From contig CAVUYB010000008.1 in NCBI GenBank assembly GCA_963745595.1, forward strand, positions 1 to 64,000: a stretch of DNA of 64,000 nt, written 5' to 3'. Position 1 is the first letter of the stretch. Every line of letters begins with the position of its first letter. This document shows positions 24,920 to 32,703 of this stretch, in pieces. The translations under genes and the position numbers were made by a program. The notes beneath the pieces were generated by a model, which made no database searches, was not told where the DNA came from, and worked only from the letters and a program-made list of their open reading frames with translations. The DNA is from DASZUK01 sp963745595 (GTDB taxonomy: Bacteria > Actinomycetota > Acidimicrobiia > Acidimicrobiales > RAAP-2).

Positions 24920-26088
24920 ACCGCCGGTCCGGTGACCGCCTCTCCAAGGGCCGCCAGTCCAATGGCGGCCTGCCCGGCGCGCCGGAGTCGGCGCTCGTCT
25001 TGTCCGGGTCGATCGGCAAGGGCCACGACTCGGTGGCCGAGGCGTGCCGAGCCGCGCTGGCGGACGGCGGCGTCGACGGGCGGGTGCTCGACTGCATGGC
25101 GATGCTCGGCGGCCCACAGGCCCGGGCGGGGATGGCCGCGTTCCGGCGGATGCTCGAGATCCCGTCGGTCTACGACGGCTTCCACTTCAGCCATCTCCGT
25201 TCGGGGACGTGGCTGCCCCGGGCGCTGGAGCGGGGAGCCAGCCGGCGGCTCGTCCCGGCGCTACGGCGCGAGCTCGACGCGCTGCCGGGCTATCCGCTCG
25301 TCGTCTCGGTCTTCCCGACCGGCGTGACGACGAGCGCCCGTCTGAAGGAGGAACGGCCGGCGATCACCGCGGTGGCGGTCTGCACCGACGCGTGCGCCCA
25401 CCGGCTGTGGGTCGCCGACGGCATCGACCTCTACGTCGTCTGCTCGTCGCTCGCCGCCAACACCGTCCGGCGCTATCAGCCGGGTGCGGCGATCGCGGTC
25501 GTGCCGCCACCGGTCCGCCCCGCGTTCTACCGGGCACCGGACCGGGTGGCCGCCCGCGATGCGCTCGGTATGCCGGCCGACGCGCCGTGCGTCCTGCTGA
25601 TGGCCGGTGGGTGGGGGCTCGGGCCGTTGGCCGAGACGGCCGAGGCGCTGGCCGGCGCCGGCTACTGGGTCCTGGCGGTGGCCGGGCTCAACGACGGCCT
25701 CCGACGGCGGCTCGACGCCACCGCCCGCCGGTTCCCGACGGTCCGACCGTTCGGCCTCACCGACCGGGTCCCCGAGCTGATGGCCGCGGCCGACGCGGTC
25801 GTGACGTCGCCGGGACAGACGTGCCACGAGGCCCGGGTCGTCGGTCGGTGGCTCGTCATCCTCGATGTCGTCCCCGGCCACGGCCGGGAGAACGCGCTCC
25901 ACGAGCTCGAACAGGGCGGCGCGCTGGCGTGCTCGCCCGATCCGGCGTCCGTCGTCGGCGCGGTCCGGGTGATGTTCGCGGAGCAGCCGGAGCACCCGCC
26001 GTGGCCGGTCGAGACGGCCGCGGCGTGGAACAAGCATTTCGCCGGCGCGCTGGCCGGGGCCGGCGTCGCCCTGCCGACAGACCGGTAG
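24916..26088 (+). CDS. GT28/MGDG synthase-like glycosyltransferase
   Basis: 390 residues. The N-terminus LVLSGSIGKGHDSVAEACRAAL matches the glycolipid (monogalactosyldiacylglycerol-type) glycosyltransferase opening, where GxGH contacts the acceptor. The C-terminal half has the nucleotide-sugar site: CVLLMAGGWGLGPLAETAEAL, ELMAAADAVVTSPGQTCHEA and LDVVPGHGRENA. It probably transfers a sugar from a UDP-sugar to a lipid. It starts inside the stop of the deacetylase gene, which suggests the pair builds and then modifies one glycolipid; that link is inference. Confidence 0.82.
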   Translation: MNRRSGDRLSKGRQSNGGLPGAPESALVLSGSIGKGHDSVAEACRAALADGGVDGRVLDCMAMLGGPQARAGMAAFRRMLEIPSVYDGFHFSHLRSGTWLPRALERGASRRLVPALRRELDALPGYPLVVSVFPTGVTTSARLKEERPAITAVAVCTDACAHRLWVADGIDLYVVCSSLAANTVRRYQPGAAIAVVPPPVRPAFYRAPDRVAARDALGMPADAPCVLLMAGGWGLGPLAETAEALAGAGYWVLAVAGLNDGLRRRLDATARRFPTVRPFGLTDRVPELMAAADAVVTSPGQTCHEARVVGRWLVILDVVPGHGRENALHELEQGGALACSPDPASVVGAVRVMFAEQPEHPPWPVETAAAWNKHFAGALAGAGVALPTDR

Positions 26089-26138
26089 AGCGACCGCCAG
26101 TCCGCCGGACGAACGGGGATCCGTGGGAAGGTGAACCA

Positions 26139-27296
26139 GTGAGAAAGGCCGCCGCCTTCGTCGCTGTCGTCCTCCTCGTCATGCCGCTGACGGTCGCCGC
26201 GGGAGCGGCCGCGACGGCCAGCGCGGCGATCGGGCGACCGATCCCCGGGACGGTCTGGCTCTGCCGGCCGGGGATGGCGAACGACCCGTGCGCGGCCAGC
26301 TTGACGACGACGGTCGTCCGGGCCGGCGGGACGACGACGGTCCAGCGGGCCCGGCCGGCGGCCAACCCGCCGATCGACTGCTTCTACGTGTACCCGACCG
26401 TCAGCGCCCAGTCGACGGTCAACGCCAACCTCCGGATCGACCCGGCGGAGACCGCGGTGGCGAGAGCCCAGGCGTCGCGGTTCTCGCCGGACTGCCGGGT
26501 CTACGCGCCGATGTACCGGCAGATCACGCTGGCCGGACTGGCCCACCCGACAGAGGTCACGCCGGCCGACCTCCAGCTGGCGTACGCCGGCGTGCTGGCC
26601 GCCTGGCGGGACTACCTCGCCCACGACAACCGCGGCCGTGGCGTCGTCGTGATCGGCCACTCGCAGGGGGCGGCGATGCTCATCCGGCTGCTGCGGTCGC
26701 AGGTCGACCCGGAGCCGGCGGTCCGGCGGCGACTGGTGTCGGCGATCGTCCTCGGCGGCAACGTGACCGTGCCGGTCGGCCAGACGGTCGGCGGGAGCTT
26801 CCGGCACATCCCGGCCTGCCGCTCCGCCCAACAGGTCGGCTGTGTCGTCGCGTACTCCAGCTTCGACGAGACGCCGCCGGCCGGCAGCCTGTTCGGCCGG
26901 CCCGGCACCGGCGTCAGCGAGCTGTCCGGCAGCACCGCCAAGACCGGGCTCGAGGTCCTCTGCGTCAACCCGGCCGACCCGGGCGGTACCGGGGCGCTGC
27001 AGCCGTACTTCCCGTCCGCCTCGGCCTCCTCCGGGCTCGGCACCCAGGCGGCCGGCGTCCCGCATGTCTCTACGCCGTGGGTGGCGTACCCGGGGCTCTA
27101 CACCGCGCAGTGCGAGTACGAGAACGGGGCGAGCTGGCTCCAGGTGACCGCCGGCCCGGCCGACGGTCGGCCGGTCGTCACCGAGAGCCTCGGGCCGACG
27201 TGGGGGCTCCACCTCGTCGACGTCAACATCGCCCTCGGCAACCTCGTCACGATGGTCCATCGCCAGGCCGTCGCCTACGGTCGGGGCGGGAGGTAA
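26139..27296 (+). CDS. Secreted DUF3089 alpha/beta hydrolase
   Basis: 385 residues with a signal peptide (RKAAAFVAVVLLVMPLTVAAGAAATASA). The mature enzyme has WLCRPGMANDPC near its N-terminus, DCFYVYPTV, YAPMYRQITL and a GHSQG nucleophile elbow (Ser175), all typical of DUF3089 lipase-like hydrolases. Cys residues are placed for disulfides (LCRP/DPC, PACRSAQQVGC). The GTG start at 26139 has GGGAAGG 7 nt upstream. The natural substrate is unknown; an extracellular ester or lipid is likely. It lies 50 bp after the glycosyltransferase gene and 6 bp before rpiB. Confidence 0.85.
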   Translation: MRKAAAFVAVVLLVMPLTVAAGAAATASAAIGRPIPGTVWLCRPGMANDPCAASLTTTVVRAGGTTTVQRARPAANPPIDCFYVYPTVSAQSTVNANLRIDPAETAVARAQASRFSPDCRVYAPMYRQITLAGLAHPTEVTPADLQLAYAGVLAAWRDYLAHDNRGRGVVVIGHSQGAAMLIRLLRSQVDPEPAVRRRLVSAIVLGGNVTVPVGQTVGGSFRHIPACRSAQQVGCVVAYSSFDETPPAGSLFGRPGTGVSELSGSTAKTGLEVLCVNPADPGGTGALQPYFPSASASSGLGTQAAGVPHVSTPWVAYPGLYTAQCEYENGASWLQVTAGPADGRPVVTESLGPTWGLHLVDVNIALGNLVTMVHRQAVAYGRGGR

Positions 27297-27302
27297 GCCA
27301 CC

Positions 27303-27758
27303 ATGCGGATCGCCGTCGCCAACGACCATGCCGGGTACCCACTGAAGCTGGCCGTCGTCCAGCACCTCGAAGCGGCCGGGCACGACGTGGTCGATCTCGG
27401 GTCGCACTCGACCGAGCCGGTCGACTACCCGCCGATCTGCGCGGCGTGCGCCCGTCGGGTGGTCACCGGTGACGTCGAGGTCGGCGTCGTCATCGGCGGT
27501 AGCGGTCAGGGCGAGGCACTGGCCGCCAACAAGGTCCGCGGCGCCCGGGCCGCGCTCTGCCACGACGAGTACACCGCCCGGTTCGCCCGCCGCCACAACG
27601 ACGCCAACGTGCTCTCGCTCGGCGCCCGAATTGTTGCCGAGGAGCTCGCCCTCGACATCGTGGACGTCTTCCTCGTCACCGCGTTCGACGGCGGCCGGCA
27701 CCAGCAACGGATCGAGGAGATCACGGCTATCGAGGACGAAGAGGCCGCCCGGAGCTGA
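27303..27758 (+). CDS. rpiB: Ribose-5-phosphate isomerase B family
   Basis: 151 residues. DHAG at residues 8-11 binds the phosphate, and GVVIGGSGQGEALAANKVRG carries Glu71, which replaces the catalytic Cys of E. coli RpiB just as in mycobacterial RpiB. It interconverts ribose-5-phosphate and ribulose-5-phosphate in the pentose phosphate pathway; allose-6-phosphate activity is less likely with this signature. It starts 6 bp after the hydrolase stop, so it may be the end of the 24197-27758 transcript. A large inverted repeat follows the gene. Confidence 0.9.
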   Translation: MRIAVANDHAGYPLKLAVVQHLEAAGHDVVDLGSHSTEPVDYPPICAACARRVVTGDVEVGVVIGGSGQGEALAANKVRGARAALCHDEYTARFARRHNDANVLSLGARIVAEELALDIVDVFLVTAFDGGRHQQRIEEITAIEDEEAARS

Positions 27759-27795
27759 GCGGCCACCGGGTCCGGGGCCGGTGGGCAGGCGCGAA

Positions 27796-27839
27796 CCGAC
27801 CGGACCACCGACCGGGCGAGCGGTCAGCGGTCCGGTCGG
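27796..27839. terminator. Bidirectional hairpin between rpiB and hup
   Basis: Perfect 11-bp arms CCGACCGGACC (27796-27806) and GGTCCGGTCGG (27829-27839) around a 22-nt loop, placed between two converging genes. It lacks a T-tract but is long enough to end both transcripts. Confidence 0.65.
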
Positions 27840-27846
27840 CCGGTGA

Positions 27847-28152
27847 CTACTTGGTGATCAGCTTCGGCGCCGGCGTCTGGCCGTTGACGACCTTTTTGAA
27901 GGTTGCGCCCGCGCTCACCTTGGGGGCCTTGGAGGCCTTCACCTTGATCGGGGCCCCGGTCTGCGGGTTCCGGGCGGTCCGGGCCTTGCGGTCGACCCGC
28001 TCGAAGCTCACGAAACCGGTGAGAGCCACCTTCTCGCCCTTCTTGACGTTCGCCGACACCACGTCCTCGAGGCCATCCAGCACGGCGGCCACCGACTTGC
28101 GCTCAACCTTGGTGTGGGTGGCGATCGCCGCGACCAATTCGGTCTTGTTCAT
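27847..28152 (-). CDS. hup: HU-family DNA-binding protein
   Basis: 101 residues, the whole length of a bacterial HU. It opens MNKTELVAAIATHTKVERKSVAAVLDGLEDVV (dimerisation helices), then KKGEKVALTGFVSFE and the DNA-binding arm with ARTARNPQTGAPIKVKASKAPKVSAG. It lacks the long Lys/Ala/Pro tail found on mycobacterial HupB. It compacts the nucleoid. The ATG at 28152 is chosen over an upstream Met because it begins the conserved helix. Confidence 0.93.
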   Translation of the reverse strand: MNKTELVAAIATHTKVERKSVAAVLDGLEDVVSANVKKGEKVALTGFVSFERVDRKARTARNPQTGAPIKVKASKAPKVSAGATFKKVVNGQTPAPKLITK

Positions 28153-28266
28153 CGAGTGTGACTCTCTTTCTGCACTAGGGGTATGAGGTGCTCGCCCTCG
28201 GCGGCCCCACATTGTGCATCGTTTCTCGATGTCCGTTGGCAATTGGCGCGGTCCGGCGGGTCGCGG

Positions 28267-28530
28267 TCAGCCGATGAGGGCGGCTGGCGCGGCGTCGAGC
28301 GTCGCCAGGATGGCCTCGGCCAGGGCCCGGGCGGAGGCCGGATCGAGCTCGACGGCCACCCGGGCGCCGGGCCCCCGACCCGGGTTGAGGAAGTCGAGGT
28401 TGACGGTGTGGTCGGCCGGCGCGTGGACCGGATGGTCGAAGTAGACGCTGGCGTCGGTGAGCGGGAACCACCCGGCCGCGCCCTTCCCGCTGCCCTGCAC
28501 GGTCACCTTCTCGGTCTGGTAGGTGCACAT
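28267..28530 (-). CDS. Small conserved protein (DUF6295-like)
   Basis: 87 residues, opening MCTYQTEKVTVQGSGKGAAGWFPLTDASVYFDHPVHAP and ending in a helix ARALAEAILATLDAA. The Cys2-Thr-Tyr start and central His-x-x-His-like HPVHAP suggest a small binding or redox protein; I recall such proteins as DUF6295, but this is from memory. Its ATG lies 3 nt after the stop of the dienelactone hydrolase gene, so the two are co-expressed and probably share the MarR operator upstream. Confidence 0.7.
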   Translation of the reverse strand: MCTYQTEKVTVQGSGKGAAGWFPLTDASVYFDHPVHAPADHTVNLDFLNPGRGPGARVAVELDPASARALAEAILATLDAAPAALIG

Positions 28531-28533
28531 GGC

Positions 28534-29277
28534 TCAGCTCCCGAGGTGCCGGCCGAAGAAGGCCCAGATCTTCTCCCACCCGTCGTTCGCCGCCTCCGGG
28601 CGGTAGGCCGGGCGGTCGACGGCGAAGAACGCGTGGCCGGCGCCGTCGTAGGTATGGAACTCGTAGTCCTTGCCGGCCGCCTTCAGCAGCCCTTCGAGCT
28701 CGGCCACCTGCTCGGGGGAGGGGAACTGGTCCTCGGCACCGAACAGCCCGAGCAGGGGGCACGAGAGATCCTTGGCCCGGTCGCCGAGCGGCGTGACCTT
28801 CATCGGGAACCCGTCCGGCGGCGTGCCGATGACGAACGCGCCGTAGCAGTCGACCGCGGCCTGCAGCGGCAGGCTCACCGCGGCCAGGAACGACTGGCGG
28901 CCACCGGAGCAGTAGCCGATCGTCCCGACCTTGCCGTTGGACGTCCCGATCGACCGGAGGTGGGCCGCCGCCGCGGCAACGTCGCCGACGAGCTGGCTAT
29001 CGGGGACGCCGCCCTTGGCCCGGGCCGACGCCGCGGCGTCGTCCGGGCTCACGCCGATGCCCTCGCGGCTGTAGAGGTTCGGGCAGATCGCCAGGTAGCC
29101 GGCCGCCGCGAACCGGCGGGTGATCTCCTTGGTCGGGTCGTCGTAGCCGGGCATGTGGTGGATGACGACCACCCCGCCGTACGGCCCGCTGCCGAGCGGC
29201 CGGGCCAGGTAGGCCTCGAGCTCGGCATCCTCGTGGCCGGTGATCCTGATCGTCTCCGCCTGCATCTCGTCGGTCAT
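28534..29277 (-). CDS. Dienelactone hydrolase family protein
   Basis: 247 residues. The nucleophile is Cys123 in GYCSGGRQ, the acid is in LFGAEDQFPSPEQ and the base His in YDGAGHAFF. The N-terminal 20 residues are family-typical (IRITGHEDAELEAYLARP). It is cytoplasmic. The gene is divergent from marR and its promoter must overlap or adjoin the 21-bp palindrome at 29385-29405, so MarR probably controls it. The MarR plus hydrolase plus efflux arrangement suggests response to a phenolic or electrophilic compound (inference). Confidence 0.9.
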   Translation of the reverse strand: MTDEMQAETIRITGHEDAELEAYLARPLGSGPYGGVVVIHHMPGYDDPTKEITRRFAAAGYLAICPNLYSREGIGVSPDDAAASARAKGGVPDSQLVGDVAAAAAHLRSIGTSNGKVGTIGYCSGGRQSFLAAVSLPLQAAVDCYGAFVIGTPPDGFPMKVTPLGDRAKDLSCPLLGLFGAEDQFPSPEQVAELEGLLKAAGKDYEFHTYDGAGHAFFAVDRPAYRPEAANDGWEKIWAFFGRHLGS

Positions 29278-29384
29278 GACTGGTTCCTTTCTCGCGGATC
29301 TCCCAGGGCGACGCGGCTCCGGGCGACGCGGTTGCGAACGACGTCCCGTGCTGCGGCCTCCCGGCGTGACACCGGACAGCATAC

Positions 29385-29408
29385 TTACCTCTGTTACAGA
29401 GGTAATAT
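29385..29408. promoter_or_regulatory. MarR operator overlapping leaderless marR promoter
   Basis: A perfect palindrome with arms TTACCTCTGT and ACAGAGGTAA around one T (29385-29405). Its right end runs into TAATAT (29403-29408), a -10 box 6 nt before the marR ATG at 29415. A protein bound here would block RNA polymerase at marR, giving autoregulation, and lies 108 bp from the start of the divergent hydrolase gene. Confidence 0.85.
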
Positions 29409-29414
29409 GGCGGG

Positions 29415-29897
29415 ATGCCGAACACCGTCTCGCCGACCCGCACCGGCCCGGTCGACCGGACGGCCGTCGCCGACGAGCTGCTCGGGGCGATGGCCGCCGT
29501 CCGCCGGACGGTCCGGCGGCTCTCGGGTCGGCCGGCGGTCCTGGCCGCGCTGACCGGGGCCCAGCTCGAGCTGGTCCGGCTGGTCCGCCGCCGACCGGGC
29601 GTCTCGGTGGCCGAGGCGGCCGAGGAGCTGCGGCTGGCCCCGAACACGGTGAGCACGCTCGTCGGCCAGCTGACCGAGCAGGGCGTGATGCTGCGCCTGG
29701 TCGACCCGTCGGACCGGCGGGTGGCCCGGCTGGACCTCGAGCCCGAGACCCGGCGGAAGGTCACGGCGTGGCGGGACCGCCGCGTGGAGGCGCTGGCCGA
29801 CGCGCTGGGCCGGATGGCGCCCGCCGAGCAGGCGATCGTGGTCGATGCGCTGGCGGTGCTGGCCCGGCTGGCGGATGCGGTCGAGGAGGCACCATGA
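29415..29897 (+). CDS. MarR-family transcriptional regulator
   Basis: 160 residues with a winged helix-turn-helix: LTGAQLELVRLVRRRPGVSVAEAAEELRLAPNTVSTLVGQLTEQGVMLRLVDPSDRRVARLDL. The DPSDRR turn is the wing. Flanking helices form the dimer domain. It probably represses itself, the downstream ABC exporter and the divergent hydrolase gene through the palindrome upstream. The transcript appears leaderless. Its stop overlaps the ATG of a 9-codon ORF that leads into the ABC gene. Confidence 0.9.
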   Translation: MPNTVSPTRTGPVDRTAVADELLGAMAAVRRTVRRLSGRPAVLAALTGAQLELVRLVRRRPGVSVAEAAEELRLAPNTVSTLVGQLTEQGVMLRLVDPSDRRVARLDLEPETRRKVTAWRDRRVEALADALGRMAPAEQAIVVDALAVLARLADAVEEAP

Positions 29898-29923
29898 GCG
29901 AAGCGATCGAGGAAGCGCAGTGA
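29894..29923 (+). CDS. 9-codon coupling ORF between marR and ABC ATPase
   Basis: ATG at 29894 overlaps the marR stop (ATGA); the ORF encodes MSEAIEEAQ and its TGA (29921-29923) overlaps the GTG start of the ATPase gene (GTGA). It probably relays ribosomes from marR to the transporter. Its start (ATGAGCGAAGC) resembles the ATPase start (GTGAGCGAGCC), as if the start region had been duplicated. Whether the peptide has a role is unknown. Confidence 0.45.
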   Translation: MSEAIEEAQ

Positions 29924-30726
29924 GCGAGCCGGCGCTCCGAGTGCAGGGCCTGCGGCACCGTTTCGGTGACTACGCGGCCGTCGACGGGATCGACCTGACC
30001 GTCGAGCGGGGCGAGGTCTTCGGGTTGCTCGGCCCGAACGGCGCCGGAAAGACGACGACGATCCGGGTCGTCAACACGTTGCTGCCCCTACAAGAGGGCG
30101 ACGTGCACGTGCTCGGGTACGACGTCCGGCGGTCGCCGATGGCCGTTCGCCGGCTGCTCGGCTACGTGCCCCAGCAGCTCTCGATCGAAGCGGCGCTGAC
30201 CGGCCGGGAGAATGTCAGCTGGTTCGCCCGGCTGTTCGACGTGCCGCGCCGGCAGCGCCGGGAACGGGTCGACGACGCGCTGGAAGCGATGGGATTGGGC
30301 GACGCGGCCAGCCGGCTGGCCGGGACGTACTCCGGCGGCATGATCCGCCGGCTGGAGCTGGCCCAGGCGCTCGTCAACCAGCCAGCGCTGCTCGTCCTCG
30401 ACGAGCCGACCGTCGGCCTCGACCCGGTGGCCCGGGACGGCGTCTGGCAGCGGGTGGAGGAGATGCGCCAGGCCACCGGGATGACGGTGCTGCTCACGAC
30501 GCACTACATGGAGGAGGCCGACGTGCTCTGCGACCGGGTGGCGCTCATGCATCTGGGCCACATCCGGGCCGAGGGGACGCCGCAGGCCCTCAAGGACGAG
30601 CTCGGCCCGGACGCCAGCTTGGAGGACGTCTTCCGCCGGCACACCGGCGGCAGCCTCGCCGAGGACGACAAGGGCGGCCTTCGCACCGTCCGCAGTACCC
30701 GCAGGACGGCCGGTCGTGTCGGCTGA
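29920..30726 (+). CDS. ABC exporter ATP-binding protein, DrrA type
   Basis: 268 residues. Walker A GPNGAGKTTT, signature YSGGMIRRLELAQAL, Walker B LLVLDEPTVGLDP and the switch His in TTHYMEEA are all intact. The N-terminal LRVQGLRHRFGDYAAVDGIDL and the C-terminal ASLEDVFRRHTGG are those of the daunorubicin-resistance (DrrA/NatA) subfamily. It powers the permease encoded next, whose start lies inside its last codons. The substrate is unknown; control by the upstream MarR suggests a toxic compound. Confidence 0.9.
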   Translation: MSEPALRVQGLRHRFGDYAAVDGIDLTVERGEVFGLLGPNGAGKTTTIRVVNTLLPLQEGDVHVLGYDVRRSPMAVRRLLGYVPQQLSIEAALTGRENVSWFARLFDVPRRQRRERVDDALEAMGLGDAASRLAGTYSGGMIRRLELAQALVNQPALLVLDEPTVGLDPVARDGVWQRVEEMRQATGMTVLLTTHYMEEADVLCDRVALMHLGHIRAEGTPQALKDELGPDASLEDVFRRHTGGSLAEDDKGGLRTVRSTRRTAGRVG

Positions 30727-31531
30727 CGTCGCGGTCGAGACCCGACCGGGTGTCGACGCGCGGGTCTGGCGGCAGTTCCCGAGCCGCGTCTACACGTTCT
30801 GTCTCGTCGAGGTGCAGAAGCTCCGGCACGACCGGACGGAGCTGCTGACCCGGGCCGTCCAGCCGGTCCTGTGGCTGGTCATCTACGGCGAGACCTTCAA
30901 CCGGATCCACGCCATCCCCACCCCCGACAACCAGCCCTACCTGGAGTTCCTGACCCCCGGCATCATCGCCCAGTCCGGCCTGTTCGTCGCCATTTTCTAC
31001 GGCATCCAGATCATCTGGGAACGAGACGCCGGCGTGCTGACCAAGCTGCTCGTCACCCCGACGCCCCGGTCCGCGCTGATCCTCGGCAAGTCGTTCGCGG
31101 CCGGCATCCGGGCGATGGCCCAGGTGGTGGTGGTCCTGGTGCTGGCGGCCATCTTGGGTGTGAACCTGTCCAGCAATCCCCTGCACATCGTCGGGTCGTT
31201 CCTGGTGGTCCTGCTGGGGGCCGCGTTCTTCTCTTGCCTCTCCATGACGGTGGCCGGGGTGGTCTTGAAGCGGGATCGGCTGATGGGGATCGGCCAGATG
31301 ATCACCATGCCGCTGTTCTTCGCTTCGAGTGCCCTTTATCCGATCACAATCATGCCGGGTTGGTTGCAGGTGCTCAGCAAGGTCAACCCGCTCACCTACG
31401 AGGTGGACGCCCTCCGGAGCATGCTGACCGGGGTGTCCGGCCATGTGGGACTGGACTTTGCCGTGCTCGCCGCCTGGGTCGTCGTCGGCGTCGTCGCGTC
31501 GTCGTCGCTCGTCGGTCGGCTGGCCCGATGA
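30716..31531 (+). CDS. ABC-2 type permease, DrrB type
   Basis: 271 residues with six predicted helices and the ABC-2 membrane signature MGIGQMITMPLFFASSALYPITIMPGWLQVLSKVNPLTYEVDALRSML. It forms the transmembrane part of the exporter with the ATPase just upstream; the GTG at 30716 overlaps that gene by 11 bp. The mRNA stops before an AT-rich stretch that starts the next transcript. Confidence 0.9.
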   Translation: MSADVAVETRPGVDARVWRQFPSRVYTFCLVEVQKLRHDRTELLTRAVQPVLWLVIYGETFNRIHAIPTPDNQPYLEFLTPGIIAQSGLFVAIFYGIQIIWERDAGVLTKLLVTPTPRSALILGKSFAAGIRAMAQVVVVLVLAAILGVNLSSNPLHIVGSFLVVLLGAAFFSCLSMTVAGVVLKRDRLMGIGQMITMPLFFASSALYPITIMPGWLQVLSKVNPLTYEVDALRSMLTGVSGHVGLDFAVLAAWVVVGVVASSSLVGRLAR

Positions 31532-31550
31532 CCTCCTCTCCTGTAGGCCA

Positions 31551-31577
31551 CTATCTTATTTGATAGCTACCTATACT
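31551..31577 (+). promoter_or_regulatory. Promoter/operator of the MNT-HEPN pair
   Basis: An AT-rich island in GC-rich surroundings. The inverted repeat CTATC-TTATTT-GATAG (31551-31566) is followed by TATACT (31572-31577), 8 nt before the GTG at 31586. This suits a leaderless, autoregulated transcript with the winged-helix domain of the first protein as candidate repressor. Confidence 0.55.
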
Positions 31578-31585
31578 TTTAGATC

Positions 31586-32284
31586 GTGAACCTGAGCGAT
31601 CCCAGCCAAACGATCACGCCAACGCTCGACGGCCCGGTGCTCGCGGTGCTGGCCCGCGCTGGACGGCCCCTGACGGTGGGGGAGGTGACGGCGGAATCGG
31701 TTCGTGGCTCGGAGATCGGCGTCCGCCGGTGCCTGGCCCGACTGGTCGACCAGGGGATCGTCCGGGCGACCGAGATGGGGCGCAACCGGGTACACGAGCT
31801 CAATCGCGAGCACCTGGCCGCACCGGCGGCCGAACTGCTCGGCGACCTGCGGCTCAAGCTCTGGAAGCAACTGCGCCGCGAACTGCGGCGCTGGAAGGTT
31901 GCCCCCTATCACGCGTCCGTCTTCGGTTCGGCGGCCCGGGGCGATGGTGGCGACGACAGCGATATCGACATCCTGCTCGTGCACCCACCGTTCCCCGGCG
32001 ACCCAAAGTTGCCACGCCAGGCGACCGTTCTCCGAAAGATGGCCGTCGCGTTGTCCGCTCCGCGGTCCTGCTCGGACGTGGAGGCGTCGCTTTGGGCCAA
32101 GCAGATCGATCAGCTTCGAGGACGAGTGCGGTCGTGGACGGGCAACCACGTCCAGGTGGTCGACGTGTCGTTTCCAGAGTGGATCGTTCGTCCATCGGAT
32201 GAAGGGATTTGGGCGGAGATCGAGCGAGACGCCATAGACCTCACGCCCGTTCTGCTTCCGCCGAACACCAGGGGAGAGGACTGA
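31586..32284 (+). CDS. Winged-helix / MNT-type nucleotidyltransferase protein
   Basis: 232 residues. Residues 15-75 form a winged helix (VLAVLARAGRPLTVGEVTAESV, EIGVRRCLARLVDQGIVRATEMGRNRVHELN). The minimal nucleotidyltransferase motif GS-x10-DxD is complete: Gly114-Ser115 and Asp126/Asp128 in SVFGSAARGDGGDDSDIDILLV. In MntA-type antitoxins this domain AMPylates the partner HEPN toxin. The HEPN gene begins 6 nt after its stop. The added DNA-binding domain suggests it also represses its own promoter. Confidence 0.82.
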   Translation: MNLSDPSQTITPTLDGPVLAVLARAGRPLTVGEVTAESVRGSEIGVRRCLARLVDQGIVRATEMGRNRVHELNREHLAAPAAELLGDLRLKLWKQLRRELRRWKVAPYHASVFGSAARGDGGDDSDIDILLVHPPFPGDPKLPRQATVLRKMAVALSAPRSCSDVEASLWAKQIDQLRGRVRSWTGNHVQVVDVSFPEWIVRPSDEGIWAEIERDAIDLTPVLLPPNTRGED

Positions 32285-32289
32285 CGGAG

Positions 32290-32700
32290 GTGCCGAAAGC
32301 CCAGACCGCTCCGTGCGGCAGGCGGGAAGCCCGGGCTCGAATGCAGACCGCACGCGCCTACCAGCAGGTCGCGATGGCGGTGCTCGAGGAGCGGTCGGGG
32401 GACGAGTTCCTGAACGTCACGGCTGGCCTCGCGGTACTGGCGGGCATCGCCGCGTCGGACGCGATCTGCTGCCTGAGACTGGGTTGCCGGCACCGTGGCG
32501 ACGACCATCGGGGCGCGGGGGATCTTCTGAGGACGGCGACTCGCGACGGGCCCCGCCTCGCAGCCAACCTGACCAAGCTGCTCGACCTGAAGGACGAGGC
32601 CCACTACGGCGTCATGGTCGTCTCGGCCCGCAAGGCACGGGACGCCGGCAGATGGGCGGCGACCTTGGTAGAGCGGGCGGCGGAAGAGCTGGACCGTTAG
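32290..32700 (+). CDS. HEPN-like protein, candidate toxin partner
   Basis: 136 residues, all-helical by pattern: TARAYQQVAMAVLEERSGDEFLNVTAGLAVLAGIAASDAICCLRLGCRHRGDDHRGAGDLL, then AANLTKLLDLKDEAHYG. The HEPN R-x4-6-H RNase motif can be read as Arg67-x5-His73. The GTG at 32290 overlaps its own GGAGG-type site 6 nt after the MNT stop, so the two are coupled. The alternative is a HEPN protein serving only as a substrate-binding partner without RNase activity. Confidence 0.7.
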   Translation: MPKAQTAPCGRREARARMQTARAYQQVAMAVLEERSGDEFLNVTAGLAVLAGIAASDAICCLRLGCRHRGDDHRGAGDLLRTATRDGPRLAANLTKLLDLKDEAHYGVMVVSARKARDAGRWAATLVERAAEELDR

Positions 32701-32703
32701 GCG

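Noticed and set aside
28160..28200. GGGGTATGAGG near the hup start as a stress-sigma promoter
   Set aside because: It points away from hup and no plus-strand gene follows within reach; no GTTT element is at 13-15 nt.
29300..29335. 15-bp direct repeat (GGGCGACGCGG...) between the hydrolase gene and marR
   Set aside because: Probably part of the hydrolase leader; the nearby perfect palindrome is a far better operator candidate.
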